Positions 45,475 through 53,474 of a stretch of 64,000 bases of DNA are shown here, piece by piece. A model generated the notes under the pieces. It worked only from the letters and a program-made list of their open reading frames with translations. It ran no database searches and had not been told where the DNA came from. The DNA lies in the NCBI GenBank assembly GCA_021201295.1, contig JAJQFE010000077.1, forward strand, positions 59,505 through 123,504, in the 5' to 3' direction. This DNA comes from Tannerellaceae bacterium (GTDB taxonomy: Bacteria > Bacteroidota > Bacteroidia > Bacteroidales > Tannerellaceae). The translations under genes were made by a program, and so were the position numbers. Every line of letters starts with the position of its first letter. The stretch's first letter is position 1.

Positions 45475-45954
45475 TTATTCCGGTAAGACGCTTGCGTCAA
45501 AACTGACAGGGAGCAAGGAAGAGGCTCCTTCCATCACATAGATTTCTTCTGCTCCGCCAAGGAGGATCTGTATCTTGTCTCCTGCCCGCATCTCTGATTC
45601 CAGTATGACCTGCCTGCAACCGCCGCAAGGAGCAGCCAAGGCCACCTGTTTTCCTGCGGAAAGTGCTGTGACTGACATGGCTTTTACCGGAATATCCAGA
45701 TAGGTAGCACCTGCATAAAACAAGGCAACCCGCTCCGCACATAACCCGGACGGATAAGCGGCGTTTTCCTGATTGCTACCGGTCACTATTTCTCCGTTTC
45801 CCAGTAATACGGCAGCACCGACCTGGAACCTGGAATAAGGAGCATAGGCTTTTTGCGCTGCAGCCATAGCAGCTGACATAAGGAGTGTCTGTTGTTCGGT
45901 CCATTCTGTTTTAGTATACACACGGACCGAAGTCTCCAGTTTTATTTCTTTCAT
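45475..45954 (-). CDS. cdd: Cytidine deaminase
   Basis: A 159-residue zinc enzyme that turns cytidine and deoxycytidine into uridine forms in pyrimidine salvage. The catalytic motif is split as CAE (about residues 72-74; Cys ligand and Glu) and PCGGCRQV (about 109-116; two more Cys ligands). SRFQVGAAVL is the usual substrate segment. The start gives the normal N-terminus. A promoter element is found at 45976. Confidence 0.94.
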   Translation of the reverse strand: MKEIKLETSVRVYTKTEWTEQQTLLMSAAMAAAQKAYAPYSRFQVGAAVLLGNGEIVTGSNQENAAYPSGLCAERVALFYAGATYLDIPVKAMSVTALSAGKQVALAAPCGGCRQVILESEMRAGDKIQILLGGAEEIYVMEGASSLLPVSFDASVLPE

Positions 45955-45975
45955 ATATCCTGTTTTCTTTTAGGG

Positions 45976-45983
45976 CAAATATA
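45976..45983 (-). promoter_or_regulatory. -7 element of cdd
   Basis: The minus strand reads TATATTTG, 21 bases before the cdd ATG. Confidence 0.6.
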
Positions 45984-45999
45984 GGAAACTCATCCATAA

Positions 46000-46033
46000 A
46001 AAACAGGATTACCTTTCCGATAATCCTGTTTCT
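46000..46033 (-). terminator. Terminator of rplU-rpmA
   Basis: AAACAGGATTA pairs with TAATCCTGTTT around a 9-base loop, with A/T flanks on both sides, 20 bases beyond the rpmA stop. Confidence 0.75.
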
Positions 46034-46053
46034 GATTGCTTATAAAGTTTGTC

Positions 46054-46320
46054 TTATGCTTCTGCTACTACTTCTTTTACAGAAACGAAAGATCTGTTTT
46101 CTTTTCCTTTGTGGAAAGTTACAATGCCATCTACAAGAGCATACAATGTATGGTCTTTACCGATACCTACGTTTTTGCCCGGGTGATGTGCTGTCCCTCT
46201 CTGGCGAACAAGAATGTTACCTGCTTTGGCAAATTCACCACCGAAAAGCTTAACTCCTAACCGTTTGCTATGTGATTCACGGCCGTTCTTCGAACTACCT
46301 ACACCTTTCTTATGTGCCAT
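46054..46320 (-). CDS. rpmA: 50S ribosomal protein L27
   Basis: An 88-residue ribosomal protein located near the peptidyl-transferase centre. The canonical N-terminus ([16 protein letters not shown]) is directly encoded, without the cleaved leader found in Firmicutes. [17 protein letters not shown] is the conserved core. It lies 22 bases after rplU in the usual rplU-rpmA operon and is followed by a terminator. Confidence 0.98.
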   Translation of the reverse strand: MAHKKGVGSSKNGRESHSKRLGVKLFGGEFAKAGNILVRQRGTAHHPGKNVGIGKDHTLYALVDGIVTFHKGKENRSFVSVKEVVAEA

Positions 46321-46342
46321 TTCTTATGATTCCCTTTAAACG

Positions 46343-46660
46343 TTAAGCAATAATTTCTTTAATACTCACTTCGGTGAACTGTTGACGGTGACCGTTCAGT
46401 TTACGGTACCCTTTTCTTCTCTTTTTGTGGAAGATCAACACTTTGTCACCTTTTACAAGTGGAGAAAGTACTTCACAAACTACTTTTGCTCCTTCTACGG
46501 TAGGCGCACCTACTGTAATTTCACCGTTGTTGTCTACCAACAACACTTTTTCAAATTCAACAACAGCACCGCTTTCTGCGTTCTGGATGTGATGAACAAA
46601 TAATTTTTTACCTTGTTCTGCTTTAAATTGCTGTCCGTTAATTTCTACGATTACGTACAT
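46343..46660 (-). CDS. rplU: 50S ribosomal protein L21
   Basis: A 105-residue ribosomal protein ([41 protein letters not shown]). It binds 23S rRNA with L20. It is the first gene of rplU-rpmA. A promoter 86-114 bases upstream gives a leader of about 80 bases. Confidence 0.97.
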   Translation of the reverse strand: MYVIVEINGQQFKAEQGKKLFVHHIQNAESGAVVEFEKVLLVDNNGEITVGAPTVEGAKVVCEVLSPLVKGDKVLIFHKKRRKGYRKLNGHRQQFTEVSIKEIIA

Positions 46661-46745
46661 CTGTCTTATTCATTAAACAGGATTCTTTCCGGGGGTGGAC
46701 CTCATTTCTCCGGCCGCTTCTTTACCCTTAAGGAATTTCAGTGTG

Positions 46746-46776
46746 CAAAATTACTGTATCTTTACTTCATGTGCAA
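46746..46776 (-). promoter_or_regulatory. Promoter of rplU-rpmA
   Basis: On the minus strand TTG (46776-46774) and TAATTTTG (46753-46746) are separated by 20 bases, a good match to the Bacteroidetes consensus. Confidence 0.72.
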
Positions 46777-46866
46777 GTATTCAGGATGAATATTTACACC
46801 CAAAAGAGGAAAAATCTTTCCTGAAGGTTTTCCGTGCTATTTTCCGGAATTGTAGGGATTTTATGC

Positions 46867-46874
46867 TATATTTG
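46867..46874 (+). promoter_or_regulatory. -7 element of prmA
   Basis: TATATTTG, 26 bases before the prmA ATG at 46900. A TTG upstream is only 14 bases away, so the -33 match is poor. Confidence 0.5.
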
Positions 46875-46899
46875 TGTATCACAAAAAGAAACACAAACG

Positions 46900-47747
46900 A
46901 TGAATTACTATGAAGTTACCTTCAAATGCACCTCTACGCTGGAAAAGGATGTGGCCTATGATGTCCTGGCAGCAGAGTTAGGGGAGATTGGATTTGAAAG
47001 TTTTACGAAACAGGAAGATGAACTTTCTGCTTATATTGCAGAGGGTATGTATGATGAAAAGAAATTAACGGATCTACTGGGTTCTTTTCCTTTAACTGAT
47101 ACCCGGTTTGACTATACTTCTACACTGATCGAAGGGAAAGACTGGAACGAGGAATGGGGAAAAAATATTTCAAACCGATCCGGATCGGACAGGAATGTAT
47201 TATTCATGCTTCTTTCCATGAACAGGAACCCGGATACACCTATGATATTGTAATCGATCCTAAAATGGCATTCGGCACCGGGAATCATGAGACAACCTAT
47301 TTAATGATCAGTGAACTGTTGAAACTGAATACAAAAGGGAAATCATTTCTGGATATGGGATGTGGCACGGCTGTCCTCGCGATTTTAGCGGCCATCCAAG
47401 GTGCTTCTCCCGTCGTCGCCATTGATATTGATGAATGGGCGTACCAGAATGCTCTTAAAAATATCCGTTTAAACCATACATCCGGTATAGAAGTTATATG
47501 GGGAGGAGCCGAGCAGTTAGCCGATAAAGGGACATTTGATATACTATTTGCGAATATCAACTGCAATATCCTGCTACAGGATATCCGGTATTATGCAGCT
47601 CACATGCATCCTGAGTCCTGTCTGTTTATGAGTGGTTTTTATCAGGAGGATATTCCGGTGATTAAAGAAGAATGCAGACGCAACGGACTTCGTCTGCTTT
47701 CCCATACGGAAAAAAACAACTGGGTGGCAGTCCGGGTAGTGAAGTGA
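46900..47747 (+). pseudogene. prmA: Ribosomal protein L11 methyltransferase PrmA, frameshifted
   Basis: PrmA methylates ribosomal protein L11. The N-terminal L11-binding domain starts at ATG 46900 and reads to EGKDWNEEWGKN. The frame then leaves homology at the A run 47160-47165. The catalytic domain resumes in the -1 frame (KYFKPIRIG, CIIHASFH, then FGTGNHETT and LDMGCGTAVLAI) and runs to 47747. Either one base is missing, or ribosomes shift by -1. The heptamer A-AAA-AAT at 47160-47166 is in the right phase for slippage, and a perfect palindrome CCGATCCGGATCGG starts 8 bases further. Without a shift the product is a 117-residue fragment. PrmA is dispensable in E. coli, so loss is tolerable. 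Confidence 0.88.
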
Positions 47748-47838
47748 AACATTCTTTAACAGTAAAAGTTAACAGGTAAATAAACTATCATATCTCTAAA
47801 AACGTTATATTTATAGAAACTTCTAAATCAGAAAGATT

Positions 47839-48090
47839 ATGAAAAATGTAGATTCAAAATTATTGCTTGGCCTGATCGTAGGTGCTGCAGTAGGTGCCGC
47901 TGTGGGTTACTTAGCTGCCACAGACAAAAAAGAACAACTTGTTGAAGAGTTGAACAATGTACTGGGCAAAGTAAAAGAAGGCGTAAACACTGCTTATAAC
48001 AAGTACAAAGAAAGCGGTATGGAAATGCTGAAAGCAGCCAGAGAGGGTAAAGAAGAAGTGGTCAACAAAGCCGAAGAGGCCAATAGCTGA
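47839..48090 (+). CDS. YtxH-like small envelope protein
   Basis: An 83-residue protein with one N-terminal Gly/Ala-rich membrane segment (about residues 8-26, LLLGLIVGAAVGAAVGYLAA) and a helical, charged remainder, as in YtxH-domain proteins. It lies 10 bases before a holin-like protein gene and then a third small gene that overlaps it, forming a three-gene cassette often seen in Bacteroidetes and possibly stress-related. Function unknown. Confidence 0.8.
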   Translation: MKNVDSKLLLGLIVGAAVGAAVGYLAATDKKEQLVEELNNVLGKVKEGVNTAYNKYKESGMEMLKAAREGKEEVVNKAEEANS

Positions 48091-48100
48091 TTAAACTTGT

Positions 48101-48499
48101 ATGGAAAAAGATTCAGGAAATTTTTTCCGTGAATTGAAAGAAAACGTAAAGACTTACGCAGAACTAAAACTTGAGTTTCTGAAGTTAAGTACATATGAGA
48201 GAATTGGCAGGGTTCTTGCCAAGCTCTCATATGGCTTGATTTTGATTGCTATGATTCTATTTGCGTTACTTTTCCTTTTCTTTTCAGCGGGATATTATTT
48301 AGGAGATATGTTGAATTCCTATGGATTAGGATTCTTGTGTGTTGCACTGTTTTATGTATTACTGATTATACTGATTATAGTGTTTAAACGTCAGATCAGT
48401 CATTTTGTACTGGATGAAATTATTGCTGCATTAAATATAAATGATGAGAAAGAAGACCATGGACTCAAAGATAGCGAAGAAGCCTCTGACGGAGTATAA
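48101..48499 (+). CDS. Phage holin family (actin crosslinking-type) membrane protein
   Basis: A 132-residue protein with two adjacent membrane helices (about residues 47-72 and 78-102) and charged ends. It matches the Phage_holin_3_6 family, which in bacteria is a general small membrane protein, not evidence of a phage. No other phage genes are near. It is the middle gene of the YtxH cassette; its 3' end overlaps the next gene by 41 bases. Confidence 0.8.
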   Translation: MEKDSGNFFRELKENVKTYAELKLEFLKLSTYERIGRVLAKLSYGLILIAMILFALLFLFFSAGYYLGDMLNSYGLGFLCVALFYVLLIILIIVFKRQISHFVLDEIIAALNINDEKEDHGLKDSEEASDGV

Positions 48500-48866
48500 A
48501 AAACTACTCGCTGAAAAATGTCAGGTAAAAGCCAGATATAAAGAACTTGAATATCAAATGGAGGAAGATTTCCAATATCTTCAGCATCATGGGGGAAGTA
48601 TGTTACTGTCTTCCCTGACATCCATGATTTTTCCCAAATCAAAAGAAAAAGAAAACCATACGGAACATACGGAGTCTTCGGAAAAATCCTCTATATTTTC
48701 CCTCGGGAACCTCAACTTTTCCAACTATCTGTCTATCGGAAAAAGCCTGTTGCCCGTTGCCTTCAGTATTGCTCAGCCTTTCCTGTTGTCCTGGGGATTA
48801 GGAAAAGTCCAATCCGGTCTGACTCACACCTTACTGAAATGGTGGAAGCACAGAAAAAAGAAATAG
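48459..48866 (+). CDS. Conserved small protein of the YtxH/holin cassette
   Basis: From ATG 48459 the product is 135 residues; ATGs at 48441 and 48444 are also possible. The N-terminal half is a charged helix (KKLLAEKCQVKARYKELEYQ), followed by a Ser-rich linker and a C-terminal hydrophobic, amphipathic region (SIAQPFLLSWGLGKV). It probably sits at the inner membrane with the two preceding gene products. The overlap with the holin-like gene suggests coupled translation. No known domain. Confidence 0.7.
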   Translation: MDSKIAKKPLTEYKKLLAEKCQVKARYKELEYQMEEDFQYLQHHGGSMLLSSLTSMIFPKSKEKENHTEHTESSEKSSIFSLGNLNFSNYLSIGKSLLPVAFSIAQPFLLSWGLGKVQSGLTHTLLKWWKHRKKK

Positions 48867-48938
48867 TTCCAACAATTAATTTATGTTAGAAGAATTGTTT
48901 TTTATGGGCATATTATAAGGTACTATAAAAAATATAAT

Positions 48939-48946
48939 TACATTTG
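48939..48946 (+). promoter_or_regulatory. -7 element upstream of the lipopeptide/gapA
   Basis: TACATTTG, 22 bases before the ATG of the 27-codon lipopeptide and about 155 before gapA. No clear -33 TTTG. It may serve both genes. Confidence 0.6.
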
Positions 48947-48968
48947 CAGTCGTTAAAACAAATGCAAG

Positions 48969-49052
48969 ATGAAACGAATTACGAATCATTTAGTAGCATA
49001 CTTATTTTTATTCATCTTTCTGGCTTCGTGTGCTACCTCTTGCGGTTGTTGA
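48969..49052 (+). CDS. 27-residue Cys-rich lipopeptide
   Basis: ATG at 48969 reads MKRITNHLVAYLFLFIFLAS, then CATSCGC and TGA. It has two basic residues at the start, a 13-residue hydrophobic run and a lipobox (FLASC) with Cys21, leaving a seven-residue mature peptide with three cysteines. This is the layout of entericidin-like micro-lipoproteins. It lies between a -7 element and gapA, with 50 bases to the gapA ATG, so it could also be a leader peptide for gapA. The clear signal structure makes chance unlikely, but no homologue is claimed. Confidence 0.6.
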   Translation: MKRITNHLVAYLFLFIFLASCATSCGC

Positions 49053-49081
49053 AAGTTATGTGTACAAACTATTTTTAATAA

Positions 49082-50107
<1,026 letters not shown>

Positions 50108-50128
50108 TCGTTTCAAACATATCATATG

Positions 50129-50158
50129 AAAAGGCAACCTGTTCAGGTTGCTTTTTTA
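50129..50158 (+). terminator. Terminator of gapA
   Basis: AAGGCAACCTG pairs with CAGGTTGCTTT around TT, followed by a T run. Confidence 0.88.
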
Positions 50159-50226
50159 TTAAATACCTTTCTTTTTTCCCGGAAGATGTCCCACAGAAAA
50201 TATCCGGTAATTCCCTGTATATTTAC

Positions 50227-50234
50227 TATCTTTG
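50227..50234 (+). promoter_or_regulatory. -7 element abutting miaA (possible leaderless start)
   Basis: TATCTTTG ends only four bases before the miaA ATG at 50239. If active, transcription would begin at or next to the start codon. No clear -33 TTTG. Confidence 0.45.
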
Positions 50235-50238
50235 TCCT

Positions 50239-51174
50239 ATGATAGCATCCTATCAGCTTATTACAGTCCTGGGTCCCACGGCTTCCGGAAAGACTTCTTT
50301 TGCAGCAGCCTTAGCAGCTCATTTGGATACAGAAATCATCAGTGGAGATTCCCGGCAGGTATACCGTTCCATGGATATAGGAACAGGAAAAGACCTGGCG
50401 GAGTATACCGTTAACGGAAAAGCGATTCCTTATCATCTGATCGATATGTGTGACCCGGGATATAAATACAATGTATTTGAATATCAGCATGATTTTTTCC
50501 GGACTTACACTGCTGTCAGAGAAAAAGGAAAATTACCTGTCTTATGTGGTGGCACAGGTATGTATATGGAAGCCGTACTAAAAGGATATAAATTGCTGGA
50601 TGTACCGGAAAATCCTGCATTACGGGAATCGCTGAAAGATAAATCTCTGCAGGAACTGGAACAGATCCTGGCCGGTTATAAGGTGCTTCACAATAAAACA
50701 GACGTAGATACCGCTCAACGGGCAATCCGTGCGATTGAAATTGAAGAATATTATAAGAACCAGGCTCCTGAACGTACGGAATATGATCCCCCGCACAGCC
50801 TGATTATAGGGATTGAGATTGACCGGGAACTCCGAAGAAAGAAAATATCAGAGAGACTCAAGGCACGTTTGGAAGAAGGGATGATAGAAGAAGTCAAACA
50901 GATCTTAGCCACAGGAGTAGCTCCGGAAGATCTCATCTATTATGGATTAGAATATAAATTTCTTACACTATATATCCTCGGAGAACTCTCCTATGAGGAA
51001 ATGGTTTCCCGGCTGGAAATAGCTATCCATCAGTTTGCCAAACGGCAAATAACCTGGTTCAGAGGGATGGAAAGGCGGGGTTTTACTATCCACTGGCTCC
51101 AGGCAACTCTTTCGACAGAAGAGAAAATAGAACAGACACTTCACATACTACACGAAAAAAATAAACAGAGATGA
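50239..51174 (+). CDS. miaA: tRNA dimethylallyltransferase MiaA
   Basis: A 311-residue enzyme that adds the isopentenyl group to A37 of tRNAs reading UNN codons. The P-loop GPTASGKT is at residues 12-19, followed by ISGDSRQVYRSMDIGTGK (about 35-52). It keeps the DRELRRKKISERL and YYGLEYKF blocks. The ATG at 50239 is the only start that preserves the P-loop region; the -7 element directly before it may make the mRNA leaderless. The stop overlaps the kdsA start by four bases (ATGA). Confidence 0.94.
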   Translation: MIASYQLITVLGPTASGKTSFAAALAAHLDTEIISGDSRQVYRSMDIGTGKDLAEYTVNGKAIPYHLIDMCDPGYKYNVFEYQHDFFRTYTAVREKGKLPVLCGGTGMYMEAVLKGYKLLDVPENPALRESLKDKSLQELEQILAGYKVLHNKTDVDTAQRAIRAIEIEEYYKNQAPERTEYDPPHSLIIGIEIDRELRRKKISERLKARLEEGMIEEVKQILATGVAPEDLIYYGLEYKFLTLYILGELSYEEMVSRLEIAIHQFAKRQITWFRGMERRGFTIHWLQATLSTEEKIEQTLHILHEKNKQR

Positions 51175-51974
51175 TCACGAATCAAGACTTATATCCTAAA
51201 GAAAACTTTTTCCTGTTAGCAGGTCCCTGTGTGATCGAAGGAGAAGACATGGCTCTTCGTATAGCAGAAAAAATTATAGGTATAACCAATAAACTACATA
51301 TTCCCTATGTGTTTAAAGGCTCTTACCGGAAAGCCAATCGTTCCAGGATCGATTCATTTACAGGCATCGGAGATGAAAAAGCACTCAGGATATTGCGTAA
51401 AGTAAACGAGACCTTTGGTATACCAACCGTAACCGATATTCATGAGACCTACGAAGCGGCTATGGCAGCTGAATATGTGGATATTCTTCAGATCCCTGCT
51501 TTCCTTTGCCGCCAGACAGACTTGTTAGTGGCAGCCGCAGAAACCGGAAAAATCGTTAACATTAAAAAAGGCCAGTTCCTCTCTCCGGGAGCTATGCAAT
51601 TTGCCGTACAAAAGGTAGCAGATGCCGGTAATCCGAATGCTATGATTACTGAACGGGGTACAACTTTTGGCTATACCGATCTGGTAGTGGATTACCGGGG
51701 GATTCCACAAATGCAGTCTTTTGGGTATCCTGTCATTATGGACGTCACTCACTCCCTGCAACAACCCAATCAGACTTCCGGCGTAACCGGTGGACTCCCC
51801 TCTTTAATAGAGACTATTGCCAAAGCAGCTATTGTAGTAGGTGCAGACGGACTATTTATCGAAACTCATCCCGAACCGGAGATCGCGAAATCGGACGGAG
51901 CAAATATGTTACCTCTGGACCTGTTGGAAGATCTACTGACTAAACTGGTCAGGATCCGTGAGGCTATTCAATAA
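51171..51974 (+). CDS. kdsA: 3-deoxy-8-phosphooctulonate synthase KdsA
   Basis: A 267-residue enzyme that condenses phosphoenolpyruvate and arabinose 5-phosphate to KDO 8-phosphate for lipopolysaccharide. Motifs: FFLLAGPCVIEG at the start, FKGSYRKANRSR (about 45-56), FLCRQTDLL and GTTFGYTDLVVD, ending with HPEPEIAKSDGANML. It overlaps miaA by four bases and is co-transcribed. It shows the cell makes LPS, as expected for a diderm. Confidence 0.97.
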   Translation: MITNQDLYPKENFFLLAGPCVIEGEDMALRIAEKIIGITNKLHIPYVFKGSYRKANRSRIDSFTGIGDEKALRILRKVNETFGIPTVTDIHETYEAAMAAEYVDILQIPAFLCRQTDLLVAAAETGKIVNIKKGQFLSPGAMQFAVQKVADAGNPNAMITERGTTFGYTDLVVDYRGIPQMQSFGYPVIMDVTHSLQQPNQTSGVTGGLPSLIETIAKAAIVVGADGLFIETHPEPEIAKSDGANMLPLDLLEDLLTKLVRIREAIQ

Positions 51975-52168
51975 AATATACCATATACAGAGGACTACAC
52001 AGATTATTTTTTCCTGGTCACCTGTAAATCCTCATTTTTACCCCTGTTCTATATGAAACAGGGATAAAAGTGTCGAATAGAATTCACAAAGATGTTAGGG
52101 TTATTCACACCTTCCATCCCTTTTCATCCATCCCGATCCTGTAGTTTTACAGGCTCAATCTATACGAA

Positions 52169-52546
52169 ATGGATCAGAAGAAAAATATACATATGGGAGA
52201 ACTTATCAGAAAAAAGATGGAAGAAAGGGACATGTCAAAAGCTGAATTTGCCCAAGCAATTAACAGGCACCGGACCAGTGTTTATAAAATCTTTAACCGT
52301 AGCCACATTGATATGGAGCTGTTGGTTATGATCTCCAAAGTACTGAATTTTGATTTCTATGAAATATATAACAATACGACTTCCATTGCCCGGTTAACCT
52401 ATGCCCTCTGCTTAGTGGTTGAAATTGATAAAGAACGTTTACAGGAGATCGAAATAGAAGAGGAATTAGTACAGACCATCCGCAAAAACCTAAAACAACA
52501 GGATATCAAACTGACCGCTATTAAAATGTGCGGTTTTACCCATTAA
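52169..52546 (+). CDS. XRE-family helix-turn-helix regulator
   Basis: A 125-residue protein. The N-terminal HTH (about residues 9-60: MGELIRKKMEERDMSKAEFA, then INRHRTSVYKIF) is a Cro/C1-type domain. The C-terminal half is charged and helical with no known domain. The start at 52169 fits the domain. Upstream 200 bases hold no clear -7 element. Target genes unknown. It is convergent with the Crp-family gene. Confidence 0.85.
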   Translation: MDQKKNIHMGELIRKKMEERDMSKAEFAQAINRHRTSVYKIFNRSHIDMELLVMISKVLNFDFYEIYNNTTSIARLTYALCLVVEIDKERLQEIEIEEELVQTIRKNLKQQDIKLTAIKMCGFTH

Positions 52547-52564
52547 CCAGGAACAACCATACAA

Positions 52565-52589
52565 AAAGGGATACATAGCTGCATCCCTT
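52565..52589. terminator. Hairpin between converging regulators
   Basis: AAGGGATACA and GCATCCCTT pair with small mismatches around TAGCT. It lies between the XRE (+) and Crp-family (-) genes. Confidence 0.5.
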
Positions 52590-52611
52590 CTATTTCCTGT
52601 CTTATCTTTAT

Positions 52612-53313
52612 TTATCCCAGTTTACTGATCTTTCTTAACCGGTCTTCATCTATCAGTTTGATCTTTCTACCGTCCAGGGCAATGATCCGCTCTGAAACAA
52701 AGGTAGATAAAGTCCGGATAGCATTCGAAGTAGTCATATTAGACAAATTTGCCAGGTCTTCACGGGCAAGATAAATACTAAGGGTGGCACCGTCTTCTTC
52801 CAATCCGTAACTATCCTTCAGGAATAATAAAGATTCGGCTAAACGACCACGGATATGTTTCTGGGTTAAGTTAACTGTTCTTTCATCAGCCACTCCTAAA
52901 TCGATAGAAAGCTGCCGGATAAAAAACATAGCTAAATTCGGGTTACCCATCAACAACTCTGTAACCACTGGCATGAGAATCAGACAAACCGTAGATGCTT
53001 CAAAAGCAGAAGCATTGGTCAGATAATCCTCCTGGGCAAAATGAGCGCGGTAACCAAAATACTGAATCGGTTTGATCATACGGATGATCTGGCTTCTTCC
53101 ACCTACACCTTTCTTAAAGATCTTTACTTTACCTTTCAGTAAGCACATCATATCCTTGGGTTCATCTCCTTCACAGTAAATCAACTCATTCCGTTTGAAA
53201 TGCTGCACGGATGAATTCTTACGAAGCACTTCCCGCTCCTTGTCGGTCAGTACTCTCCAAACCTCTGATAAACTGGCCAAAATATCGACCTCTTCTTTTT
53301 GTTGCTTAACCAT
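52612..53313 (-). CDS. Crp/Fnr-family transcriptional regulator
   Basis: A 233-residue regulator. A cyclic-nucleotide-binding-type beta roll covers about residues 25-140 (RNELIYCEGDEPKDMMCLLKGKVKIFKKG), followed by a dimer helix and a winged helix with YLAREDLANLSNMTTSNAIRTLS (about 185-207). No Cys cluster of the Fnr type is seen, so it is not an iron-sulphur oxygen sensor. A -7 element (TACATTTG) precedes it. The signal is unknown. Confidence 0.9.
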   Translation of the reverse strand: MVKQQKEEVDILASLSEVWRVLTDKEREVLRKNSSVQHFKRNELIYCEGDEPKDMMCLLKGKVKIFKKGVGGRSQIIRMIKPIQYFGYRAHFAQEDYLTNASAFEASTVCLILMPVVTELLMGNPNLAMFFIRQLSIDLGVADERTVNLTQKHIRGRLAESLLFLKDSYGLEEDGATLSIYLAREDLANLSNMTTSNAIRTLSTFVSERIIALDGRKIKLIDEDRLRKISKLG

Positions 53314-53341
53314 GACTGTTGTATAACATACTTATGAAGCA

Positions 53342-53349
53342 CAAATGTA
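53342..53349 (-). promoter_or_regulatory. -7 element of the Crp-family gene
   Basis: The minus strand reads TACATTTG, 29 bases before the ATG at 53313. The divergent -7 element TATGTTTG on the plus strand at 53447-53454 precedes the DUF5686 gene by 20 bases. Confidence 0.6.
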
Positions 53350-53474
53350 CAATTTTTCTTTTGAATTAATAAACGTTTTGACGCGGAAAATGTTTTTATC
53401 ATATCATTTTAACCTATATGTAGAGAAATATTTAGAGATTATTCAGTATGTTTGCCACTAAAGAGATATAACCG

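Noticed and set aside
47839..48866. Lysis (holin) cassette
   Set aside because: YtxH and holin_3_6-type proteins are general envelope proteins in Bacteroidetes, and no endolysin or phage gene is adjacent.
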